Shown piece by piece: positions 45,717-53,889 of a DNA stretch of 64,000 bases. The translations under genes were made by a program, and so were the position numbers. Below the pieces are notes generated by a model. It was given only the letters and a program-made list of their open reading frames with translations, searched no databases and had not been told where the DNA came from. Source of the DNA: Bacteroidales bacterium (GTDB lineage Bacteria; Bacteroidota; Bacteroidia; Bacteroidales; F082); NCBI GenBank assembly GCA_024710405.1, contig JANJUV010000012.1:1-64000 (forward strand), in the 5' to 3' direction. Every line of letters starts with the position of its first letter. Position 1 is the first letter of the stretch.

Positions 45717-48700
45717 ATGAAAAGAAAACTTACCATTCTCCTCCTGGCATTGCTGGGAATTTCGTTTGCAGGAATCAACTGGCTGATCAGTGATGATGCC
45801 AAAACCGAACGTGAACGCCGTAACATGGTTGACACCCGTGTGGACAACAACGGCTATTACAAACGACTCGCCAAAAAAGGCCTCTACACTTTAAATCCTG
45901 AAGTAAAAGTCGAACCTGCAATTTATACAGGAAGTAAAATCCGCGCATTTTCGGTGACAACCGATGACTCACCCGATATTCCGGTTACAACGATAAACTC
46001 CACACAAAGTGAGAACTCTGTGTTTATCAATCCTAATGATCCGGACAATGTGGTGAATTCAAACAACTCCACCCAAAATCCGGTTGGAAACCTTTATGGT
46101 GCCAACGACCTGTATTCATTCGACGCTTCGCAGACCTGGCTGGGCAAGGTACAGGGTGCAGGTGGTTCCAATTCAGGCGACCCGGCAGTGGTCATCGGCT
46201 GGAACGGAAGATGGTATATCAACTATATTTCCAATCCAGGAGGTCAGGGTGTTGCATACTCTGACAATCAGGGAGAAACCTGGACACCGGTAACCATTTC
46301 TCCAAACCCCGGACAATTGGCCGACAAGAACCACTTTTGGATCGACAACAGTCAATCAAGTCCATACGAAGGACATCTGTACAATGCCTGGACAGACTTT
46401 GGTGGACCCAACGACATGGAAGTTGTCATTTCCCGATCAACGGACGATGGCCTCACCTGGTCGACTCGTCAGAGCATCAGCAATGCCATCAATGCCGGCA
46501 GCCACAACCAGGGCGTGCATATTCAAACAGGCCCGAACGGCGAAGTGTATGCCGCATGGGCAGTTTATGACGGCTGGCCGACTGATGAATCCGCCATCGG
46601 CTTTGCCAAATCACTTGATGGTGGCGCCACCTGGCAGCCCGCTACTCGTGTCATCACCAATATCAGAGGTATCCGGACAACCACTACCTCGAAAAATATG
46701 CGCGTGAATTCTTTCCCGGTAATGGCCGTCGATATTTCGGGCGGAGCCAATAACGGAACGATCTATATGGTCTGGACAAATATTGGAGTTCCAGGCATCA
46801 ACATCAACGAAAGCATTGATGTGTACATGGTTAAATCAACAGATCAGGGAGCTACATGGTCAACACCTGTACGTGTGAATCAGGATCCATACGGTCAGGG
46901 CAAACAGCATTATTTCCCCTGGATTACCTGCGACCCCGAAAACGGTGTGCTCAGCGTAATTTTCTACGACGACCGGAATGTTTCTTCAGCCCAGTGTGAA
47001 GTATTTTGCGCCAACAGCGATGATGGCGGCGAAACATGGGAAGACTTTAAGGTCTCAGACGTAGCCTTCACACCAGCTCCTATCCCCGGACTTGCCGGCG
47101 GATATATGGGCGATTATCTGGGCATTGCCGCAAGAGGCGGAAAAGTGTATCCCGTATGGACAGACAACCGCAGTGGAGTTACCATGACCTATTGCTCTCC
47201 TTACGAAACAAATCCCCTCAATCGCCCACGCGACCTTGTTGCTGTGGTTGAATTTGAAACCGGTGCTACTGACCTCGACTGGACTTTTGAAACATCACCG
47301 GGTTTCCTCAATTTCAACATCTATCGCGATAATGTGCTGATTGCCACTACAACAGAAAACACTTACACCGATCAATTGCCCGATTACGGATATTTTGACT
47401 ACAAGGTTACTGCTTACTATGAAGGCGAACTCGAAAGCGGTGCCTCTGCCGTAAGTGTGCAATGGGGCGATGCTCAGATCAGTTATGGCCCTCTAACTGT
47501 GAAACAGTACCTTATGCCGGATTCAACTGCCCAGCAATTTGTTCTGGTAAACAATGAAGGACAATTACCCATGGACTTTACCGTTGCTTCAGAAATCATA
47601 CTGAACAAACAGGTAAATGATTATTGTGATGCCTCAGGCGGTGGTGATGAGTTTATATCCCGGGTTACATTCGGCAATGTTGATAATGCCTCAGGTAGCT
47701 CCGGCTATGCAGACTATACCACATTCAGCGAAGTGGTTATGCCCGGACAACCGCTTGAAGTAGTAATCCAGAACGGAAATCCTTACTCAGGCGATCAGGT
47801 AGGTGTTTGGGTGGATTGGAATCAGGACGGCGAATTCAACGATGAACCCGTCACTGTTGAAGGCACACCCGGCCTAGGACCCTACACTGCCATCATCAAC
47901 CCGCCCTTTACTGCAGTACCCGGCCCAACCCGAATGCGTGTCCGGTTAACCTATACTGGCAGTGTTCAACCTTGTGGAACTACTCAATATGGTGAAGTTG
48001 AGGACTATTCGTTGTATGTGGTAAGTTGGCTTACCTACACACCAACTTCCGGAACTATTGCCCCAGGCGCTTCTGACACCCTCTTCCTCAATTTCAATGC
48101 AACCGACCTCGAAATGGGCGATTATTTTGCCAATATCTTCATCAACAGCAACGACCCTGATAATGGCTCTGTAACAATACCCGTTCATTTAAGGGTTACT
48201 GACCTGCAGATCACAGCCGTGGCTGATACCAATGCAGCTTGCTCAGGAAGTCCTGTTGCCCTCAATGCTGAGGTTTCGGGCGGCTCGGGTGAATATACTT
48301 TCTACTGGAAAAATATGGCCGGTGACATCATCTCCAACGAACAAAATTCAACCCTGTATCCAACATTGACAGATAGCTACACCGCATATGTTTCCGACGG
48401 AACTGACACCATGCCTTCAAATCCTGTCGAAGTTACCGTTTATGAGCTTCCGTTGGTTGATGTCGGCGCTGATATAGTTATTTGCGGAGGCGACAACCAC
48501 ACCTTTGATGCCGGAAACGAAGGAGCTGTATTCTTGTGGTCGAACGGTGCAACAACCCAGACCATAGCAGTGGATTCAACCGGACTGGGTTATGGGGTGC
48601 ATACCTTCTGGGTAAATGTAACCAACGAAAACAATTGTGTTGCCACCGATACCGTGAAGATCGAATTCCTAGATTGCACCATTATTGATGAGCAAACTCA

Positions 48701-48947
48701 AGCGACGCTTAATGTATACCCGAATCCGGGCAACGGATTGTTCGATCTCGTAGTCAACAATGCCGGTAACCCTCAGATAAAGATCAGGGTTTACAACCAG
48801 GCAGGCACTGAGATACTAGCACAATCAGTTCAGGCCACCGGCAACCAGCTGAGGCACAAGCTCGACCTTACCCGTCAGCCTAAGGGTGTCTATACACTTA
48901 TCATTGAATCCAATAGACGGATAACCAGAAAGCTAATTATCCAATAA
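45717..48947 (+). CDS. Secreted BNR/sialidase-fold protein with GEVED domain, T9SS cargo
   Basis: 1076-residue exported protein. Signal segment at about 3-22 (KLTILLLALLGISFAGINWL); beta-propeller at about 105-500 with Asp-box turns (SDNQGETWTP, STDDGLTWST, SLDGGATWQP, STDQGATWST, SDDGGETWED); a fibronectin-like stretch; a GEVED domain at about 635-765 ending QYGEVEDYSLYVV; an Ig/HYDIN-like region; a second Ig-like domain; and a T9SS tail (VYPNPGNGLFDLVV ... KGVYTLIIESNRRITRKLII). Likely surface-bound or released, for adhesion or glycan work; activity is not predictable. The next T9SS gene starts 35 bases later. Confidence 0.88.
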   Translation: MKRKLTILLLALLGISFAGINWLISDDAKTERERRNMVDTRVDNNGYYKRLAKKGLYTLNPEVKVEPAIYTGSKIRAFSVTTDDSPDIPVTTINSTQSENSVFINPNDPDNVVNSNNSTQNPVGNLYGANDLYSFDASQTWLGKVQGAGGSNSGDPAVVIGWNGRWYINYISNPGGQGVAYSDNQGETWTPVTISPNPGQLADKNHFWIDNSQSSPYEGHLYNAWTDFGGPNDMEVVISRSTDDGLTWSTRQSISNAINAGSHNQGVHIQTGPNGEVYAAWAVYDGWPTDESAIGFAKSLDGGATWQPATRVITNIRGIRTTTTSKNMRVNSFPVMAVDISGGANNGTIYMVWTNIGVPGININESIDVYMVKSTDQGATWSTPVRVNQDPYGQGKQHYFPWITCDPENGVLSVIFYDDRNVSSAQCEVFCANSDDGGETWEDFKVSDVAFTPAPIPGLAGGYMGDYLGIAARGGKVYPVWTDNRSGVTMTYCSPYETNPLNRPRDLVAVVEFETGATDLDWTFETSPGFLNFNIYRDNVLIATTTENTYTDQLPDYGYFDYKVTAYYEGELESGASAVSVQWGDAQISYGPLTVKQYLMPDSTAQQFVLVNNEGQLPMDFTVASEIILNKQVNDYCDASGGGDEFISRVTFGNVDNASGSSGYADYTTFSEVVMPGQPLEVVIQNGNPYSGDQVGVWVDWNQDGEFNDEPVTVEGTPGLGPYTAIINPPFTAVPGPTRMRVRLTYTGSVQPCGTTQYGEVEDYSLYVVSWLTYTPTSGTIAPGASDTLFLNFNATDLEMGDYFANIFINSNDPDNGSVTIPVHLRVTDLQITAVADTNAACSGSPVALNAEVSGGSGEYTFYWKNMAGDIISNEQNSTLYPTLTDSYTAYVSDGTDTMPSNPVEVTVYELPLVDVGADIVICGGDNHTFDAGNEGAVFLWSNGATTQTIAVDSTGLGYGVHTFWVNVTNENNCVATDTVKIEFLDCTIIDEQTQATLNVYPNPGNGLFDLVVNNAGNPQIKIRVYNQAGTEILAQSVQATGNQLRHKLDLTRQPKGVYTLIIESNRRITRKLIIQ

Positions 48948-48982
48948 TAAATTCAATAATGTTTTCCAAAACCATCTAAAAA

Positions 48983-50473
48983 ATGAAAAAAGTAATCCTC
49001 TCATTAGCCCTGGCATTCCTCAGTGTGTATGCCGTGGCCCAACAGATTCCGCGTGAAATGGTACTCCTTGAAATTGGTACCGGAACCTGGTGCGTGTATT
49101 GCCCCGGTGCCGCAATGGGTGCCGATGACCTGATAGCCAACGGACATCCGGTGGCTGTGGTCGAAAACCATAATGGCGACCCGTTTGCCAATGTTTATTC
49201 CAACGCAAGGAATTCATTCTATGGCATCTCGGGTTATCCGACAGCTTATTTCGACGGACAAAACCCGCATGTGGGCGGCAGCGCCAGTCAAAGTCTTTAT
49301 CCGCAGTATCTTACAAAAGTAAATGCAAGACTGGCTGTTCCTACCTCCTTCAAAGTGGATATTTTTGGCACCAACAACGGCAATGTTTACGACATCACCC
49401 TGCGCATCGAAAAGGTTGCCGCTTATACCGGCAATCTGGTTGTACATCTGGCGCTTACAGAGTCAGAGATAGCTTACAACTGGCAGAACCAAAACCACCT
49501 GAACTTTGTTAACCGACTAATGGTTCCCAATCAAAACGGCACACCACTCACGATTGATGTCGGACAAACCGTTGACATCGACCTTTCATTCACCTTCAAC
49601 AACACATGGGTGGATGAGCATTGCGAACTGGTAGCATGGGTTCAGAACAACAGCACCAAGGAAGTAGTTCACTCCAACAAAGTTGCCCTGCTCGACCTTG
49701 ATCCGGGTGCCCCGACATTCCTTGCCGACTTTACCTCAAATAAAACAGACCTATGTGAACCCGGAACAGTGAAATTCTACGACAACTCTATTGGAAACCC
49801 GACAGTGTTTAACTGGCAGTTCCCCGGCGGTAACCCATCAAGTTCAAACCTTGAAAAACCCATTGTTTATTATGCTGACTATGGTGAGTATGATGTAACC
49901 CTGACCGTGTCGAACGGAAGCGACCAAAGCACGACCTCAAAAACGGCATACATCAAGGTTCATGAACCTCCGGTGGTTACTTTTGCCGAAGTTCCTGTTC
50001 AGTGTATCTTCTGGGATCCACACCAGCTTATGGAAGGCCAGCCTGAAGGTGGCGTTTATGAAGGTCCGGGCGTGGTTGACGGATATTTCCATCCTTCCGT
50101 TGCCGGAGTTGGCAACCACACCATTACATACACCTATACAGATCCGTATGGTTGCGTAAACTCAGCAACACAGGTTTTTGGTGTTGATGAGTGCACATCA
50201 ATTAATGAACAGGTTGGCGGCGTGGCAGTAAACATCTTCCCCAACCCCACTACCGGCAAATTTGTGATTGAACTCGGAAGTCGTGAGAGTACCCAGATGA
50301 ATATCAAGGTAATCAACAATCAGGGCAGAACAGTATTTGAAAGCAGCCCGCTGCGCATTGCAGGCGACTACCGTCAGGAAATTGACCTGAGCGGTCTGGC
50401 CGAAGGCGTTTATTTTGTAAAATTCGAAGCCAACGGAAACAGCATGAGCAAAAAAATCGTGCTCAGGCATTGA
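48983..50473 (+). CDS. Omp28-like thioredoxin-fold protein with PKD domain, T9SS cargo
   Basis: 496-residue exported protein. Signal peptide 1-20 (KKVILSLALAFLSVYAVAQ). Residues about 22-225 match the Omp28-related family, with a thioredoxin-like C37-V-Y-C40 in IGTGTWCVYCPGAAMGADDL. A PKD domain lies at about 250-335 (FYDNSIGNPTVFNWQFPGGNP). The T9SS tail begins IFPNPTTGKFVIEL and ends GVYFVKFEANGNSMSKKIVL. Proposed role: surface thiol-disulfide or adhesive protein. Probably cotranscribed with the preceding GEVED protein and ended by the terminator at 50497. Confidence 0.88.
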   Translation: MKKVILSLALAFLSVYAVAQQIPREMVLLEIGTGTWCVYCPGAAMGADDLIANGHPVAVVENHNGDPFANVYSNARNSFYGISGYPTAYFDGQNPHVGGSASQSLYPQYLTKVNARLAVPTSFKVDIFGTNNGNVYDITLRIEKVAAYTGNLVVHLALTESEIAYNWQNQNHLNFVNRLMVPNQNGTPLTIDVGQTVDIDLSFTFNNTWVDEHCELVAWVQNNSTKEVVHSNKVALLDLDPGAPTFLADFTSNKTDLCEPGTVKFYDNSIGNPTVFNWQFPGGNPSSSNLEKPIVYYADYGEYDVTLTVSNGSDQSTTSKTAYIKVHEPPVVTFAEVPVQCIFWDPHQLMEGQPEGGVYEGPGVVDGYFHPSVAGVGNHTITYTYTDPYGCVNSATQVFGVDECTSINEQVGGVAVNIFPNPTTGKFVIELGSRESTQMNIKVINNQGRTVFESSPLRIAGDYRQEIDLSGLAEGVYFVKFEANGNSMSKKIVLRH

Positions 50474-50496
50474 TCCCCAGAAACCAATAATAAAAA

Positions 50497-50527
50497 CCCG
50501 GCATCCCTGTTGATGTCGGGTTTTTTT
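50497..50527 (+). terminator. Intrinsic terminator after the Omp28-like gene
   Basis: CCCGGCATC / GATGTCGGG: a 9-bp stem with one G-T pair and a 6-base loop, then seven T. Five A precede the stem, so it could also work in the other direction. Confidence 0.9.
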
Positions 50528-50623
50528 AATGCTGGACAACTACTAACCCATAAGACAGTACAAATTTCAAAATGGACAGAACCCGAAATCAAAGGGTTTC
50601 CATTCGATATGTACGTTTTTAGC

Positions 50624-50631
50624 TACTTTTG
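50624..50631 (+). promoter_or_regulatory. -7 box for lysS
   Basis: TACTTTTG matches TAnnTTTG, 18 bases before the ATG at 50650. No TTG at standard spacing. Confidence 0.45.
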
Positions 50632-50649
50632 CCAAAATTTTTTTTCCAC

Positions 50650-52374
50650 ATGAGCATGATATTGAGCGAACAGGAACAAGTGAGGCGTGCATCACTGCAC
50701 GAAATGCAGCAACTCGGCATCAACCCCTATCCTCCCGAAGCATTTGAGGTAAACACAACTACCGAAACCATTCTGGCCAACTTCAAGGAGGGCAGCGAAA
50801 CGTTTAGCCATGTTTCAATAGCTGGCCGCATTATGAGCCGTCGGATTATGGGAGCCGCATCGTTTTGTGAACTTCAGGATGCAACCGGGCGTATTCAACT
50901 GTATGTGAAACGCGATGACATCTGCCCGGGCGAGGATAAAACCCTCTATAATACTGTTTTTAAAAGATTACTGGATATTGGCGATATCATTGGCGTCACC
51001 GGTTTTGTATTCGTTACCCAGATGGGCGAAATTTCCATACATATCAACTCACTGAAAGTCCTCAGCAAATCACTGCGTCCGCTGCCAATAGTAAAAGAAA
51101 AAGACGGCCAGCTGTTCGATGCCTTCACCGACCCTGAGCAACGCTACCGTATGCGTTATGTAGATCTGATCGTGAACGATCAGGTGAAAAACACCTTCCT
51201 GAAAAGGACAAAGGTCATCAATGTGATGCGCGATTTTTTCAATTCAAAAGGATATCTTGAAGTAGAAACACCTATTCTGCAACCTATTCCGGGCGGTGCA
51301 GCCGCAAGGCCATTCATAACGCACCACAATGCCCTCGACATTCCGCTCTACCTGCGCATTGCCAACGAACTCTACCTTAAACGGCTGATTGTAGGCGGTT
51401 TTGATGGAGTGTATGAATTTGCGAAAGACTTCCGCAACGAAGGTATGGATCGCACCCACAATCCCGAGTTCACGGTATTGGAAATTTATGTAGCTTATAA
51501 AGACTACCTGTGGATGATGGACTTTACCGAAGATCTATTGGTGAATGTTGTGGAAACAGTTCAAGGGAATAATTCGGTTTTGATAGATGGCAAAGAAATA
51601 GTGTTCTCAAAACCTTTCCGAAGGGTTCCTATCCTTGAAGCCATTCGCGAACACACAGGTATTGATGTAGCCGGAATGGATGAAAAACAGTTAATCGCAG
51701 TGTGCAGGCAACTCGGTATCGAGGTTGACGACTCAATGGGCAAAGGCAAGCTGATTGATCAGATTTTCGGCGAAAAATGTGAGCACCACTATATCCAACC
51801 CACATTTATCACTGATTATCCCGTCGAAATGTCGCCATTGTGTAAACGCCACCGAAGCAATCCCGAACTCACCGAACGATTCGAACTGATGATCAATGGC
51901 AAAGAAATTGCCAACGCTTACACTGAGCTCAATGATCCCATTGACCAGCGAATGAGGTTCGAAGAGCAACTCAGGCTTTCAGAAAGAGGCGACAGCGAAG
52001 CCATGTTTATTGATCAGGATTTCCTTCGGGCCCTCGAATTTGGCATGCCACCGACCTCAGGCATGGGAATAGGAATCGACCGCCTGGTGATGCTCATTAC
52101 CGGGCAGACCTCCATTCAGGAAGTGCTGTTTTTCCCGCAAATGCGGCCCGAAAAAATAAAAAAAGCAATGTCGCATGAGATGTTTACCGAAATAGGTGTG
52201 CCTGAAGAATGGGCCCGCCAGTTGATTCAGGCAGGCTACCAAACCATTGAAAGCTTTAAAAATGAGAAACCACAGGTTTTGCAACAAAAGCTCAATGGTT
52301 TGCGTAAAAAGAACAAGCTTGATATTCCGGCAGTTCAGCTGGAGGAAATCATGCTGTGGTTCGGAAATCTATAA
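50650..52374 (+). CDS. lysS: Lysyl-tRNA synthetase, class II
   Basis: 574-residue enzyme charging tRNA-Lys. OB-fold anticodon-binding domain at about 45-150 ([33 protein letters not shown]), class II core with motif 1 ([23 protein letters not shown]), motif 2 ([18 protein letters not shown]) and motif 3 ([14 protein letters not shown]). About 70 residues beyond the core form a helical C-terminal extension with helix-hairpin-helix character, common in Bacteroidota. ATG 50650 is used; a TTG at 50629 lies within the -7 box and can be dismissed. Confidence 0.97.
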   Translation: MSMILSEQEQVRRASLHEMQQLGINPYPPEAFEVNTTTETILANFKEGSETFSHVSIAGRIMSRRIMGAASFCELQDATGRIQLYVKRDDICPGEDKTLYNTVFKRLLDIGDIIGVTGFVFVTQMGEISIHINSLKVLSKSLRPLPIVKEKDGQLFDAFTDPEQRYRMRYVDLIVNDQVKNTFLKRTKVINVMRDFFNSKGYLEVETPILQPIPGGAAARPFITHHNALDIPLYLRIANELYLKRLIVGGFDGVYEFAKDFRNEGMDRTHNPEFTVLEIYVAYKDYLWMMDFTEDLLVNVVETVQGNNSVLIDGKEIVFSKPFRRVPILEAIREHTGIDVAGMDEKQLIAVCRQLGIEVDDSMGKGKLIDQIFGEKCEHHYIQPTFITDYPVEMSPLCKRHRSNPELTERFELMINGKEIANAYTELNDPIDQRMRFEEQLRLSERGDSEAMFIDQDFLRALEFGMPPTSGMGIGIDRLVMLITGQTSIQEVLFFPQMRPEKIKKAMSHEMFTEIGVPEEWARQLIQAGYQTIESFKNEKPQVLQQKLNGLRKKNKLDIPAVQLEEIMLWFGNL

Positions 52375-52500
52375 TAATGGACAGCTTTATTCGACAGTTT
52401 CTCATTAATAGAATAAGACTCAGGAAATGGATTCCAACATGTTTCCATCCAAAGTTTTAGTCATCATAAAGACCATGAAAAGATACCCTAATAAAGACAC

Positions 52501-52532
52501 TTGATTTTTCTGTATAATTTCCTGTATATTTG
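52501..52532 (+). promoter_or_regulatory. Promoter of the barrel protein gene
   Basis: TTG at 52501-52503, 21-base spacer, TATATTTG at 52525-52532. Only five bases separate the box from the ATG, suggesting a leaderless or near-leaderless message. Confidence 0.5.
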
Positions 52533-52537
52533 CCCAT

Positions 52538-53731
52538 ATGTTTGCACGCTTCCACCGATATTCAATAACCTTACTTTTCGTGCTGTTTGTGGCATCATTC
52601 ATTTCTTCCGGGCTTAAAGCGCAGGAAATGATTGAGTCATCACAGGGATATAGTGGCAGATGGAAAATTGGAACAGGCGGAGGCGTAAACCTGTTTTACG
52701 GCGATATCCGAAAAGACCCCTGGGGGCAGCATCTGGTGTATGAAAGTGATTTTCTGTGGAACAGCTATTTGTTTATCGAACACAACCTTAGTCCGGCATT
52801 TGGTTTAAGGGTCCAGGGGATGTATTCCCGGCTCACCGGAACAGCCAGGCCAAACAAATATGATTTTGAATCTGAATTGATTGAACTTGGCCTTGGAGCA
52901 ACTATTAACCTGAACAATCTTTTTGGACCAAACCGCTACAACAGGTTTTTCAATGTCAATCTGTTGCTCGGCGGGGCAGCAGCAAATTTCCGTTCAGATT
53001 TCTACCAGACAGGAACCGGAAATAAGACCGGGACTTTGGGATATGGAGGAGGAAAAGGTTTGGGGGGACGCACACTTGATGGTGTACTCTACGCCGGGCT
53101 TGGATTCGACTTCAGGCTTTCAGACCACTGGCTGCTTCGCCTCGAAAGCAGCAACAAAGCCATCATGGATAATGCTCTGGTGATTTTTGAAAACAGCTTT
53201 CCTTTCGACCTCTATAACCAGACAACCCTTGGGGTTGCCTACCGTTTTGGCGCCGCCTCACCAAGAGTGTCTCGCATGGCACCTGACGATCCTTCTTTAA
53301 AAAAGAAGCAGGATTTGCAGGATATGCCAACAGAAAGCCCCTCTGATAAAAACGAAATACAAAGTCCGGAATTTGATTTCAGGGTCTTCCCCGCCCAGTC
53401 TGAACCGACAAAAGCAGACTCAACCATTGAGGTTGTATCAAAAGTTGCTGCAGATCAAACAGACTCCCTGTCTGATATTGAGTACCGCGTACAGATTCTG
53501 GCAAAATTCGGCACCAAGATTTCAATTGCACAGGTGGCAAAAAAATACAAGCTGCGTGCTGCCGACATCAGAGAAGATGCACACAATAGTTTCTTTATCT
53601 ATACAACCGGTTCATTTACACAATATGAAGAAGCTGCTCAACTCAGAAATACCCTGAAAAATGAGCACGGCGTATTTGATGCCTTCGTAGTGGCCTTTAG
53701 GGATGGAAAACGTCTCGACCGGCTTCCTTAA
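52538..53731 (+). CDS. Outer-membrane beta-barrel protein with SPOR-like C-terminal domain
   Basis: 397-residue exported protein. Signal peptide about 1-29 (YSITLLFVLFVASFISSGLKAQ). Residues about 40-245 look like an 8-strand OmpA/OmpW-type barrel (GTGGGVNLFYGDIRKDPW; LTGTARPNKYDFESELIELG; TTLGVAYRFG). A polar linker (about 250-315) leads to a ~75-residue tail (YRVQILAKFGTKIS ... DAFVVAFRDGKRLDRL) like that of the amidase at 14633. A barrel tethered to a SPOR-like domain would link the outer membrane to peptidoglycan. Only alternative: lipid-binding periplasmic protein. A 38-codon gene follows at 12 bases. Confidence 0.75.
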   Translation: MFARFHRYSITLLFVLFVASFISSGLKAQEMIESSQGYSGRWKIGTGGGVNLFYGDIRKDPWGQHLVYESDFLWNSYLFIEHNLSPAFGLRVQGMYSRLTGTARPNKYDFESELIELGLGATINLNNLFGPNRYNRFFNVNLLLGGAAANFRSDFYQTGTGNKTGTLGYGGGKGLGGRTLDGVLYAGLGFDFRLSDHWLLRLESSNKAIMDNALVIFENSFPFDLYNQTTLGVAYRFGAASPRVSRMAPDDPSLKKKQDLQDMPTESPSDKNEIQSPEFDFRVFPAQSEPTKADSTIEVVSKVAADQTDSLSDIEYRVQILAKFGTKISIAQVAKKYKLRAADIREDAHNSFFIYTTGSFTQYEEAAQLRNTLKNEHGVFDAFVVAFRDGKRLDRLP

Positions 53732-53743
53732 ATTTGATATACG

Positions 53744-53860
53744 ATGAAAAGCGAATTCGACTACGACGAAACACGTGATGATATGCCCAGAAAAGTCACA
53801 ACCTGGATTATCATCATTGCTTTGATTGCCGCGGCTTATCTTTCCCAAATCATGGTATAA
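53744..53860 (+). CDS. Small membrane protein, 38 residues
   Basis: ATG at 53744 to TAA at 53860. The product starts MKSEFDYDETRDDMPRK (acidic) and continues with one strong membrane helix, VTTWIIIIALIAAAYL, then SQIMV. It lies 12 bases after the barrel protein gene and has a clean single-pass topology with a charged N terminus. I do not recognise a family. Convergent with the deiminase gene; 29 bases between stops. Confidence 0.6.
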   Translation: MKSEFDYDETRDDMPRKVTTWIIIIALIAAAYLSQIMV

Positions 53861-53889
53861 TCAGAGGGCTTTGGCCGATCCAGCTATTA

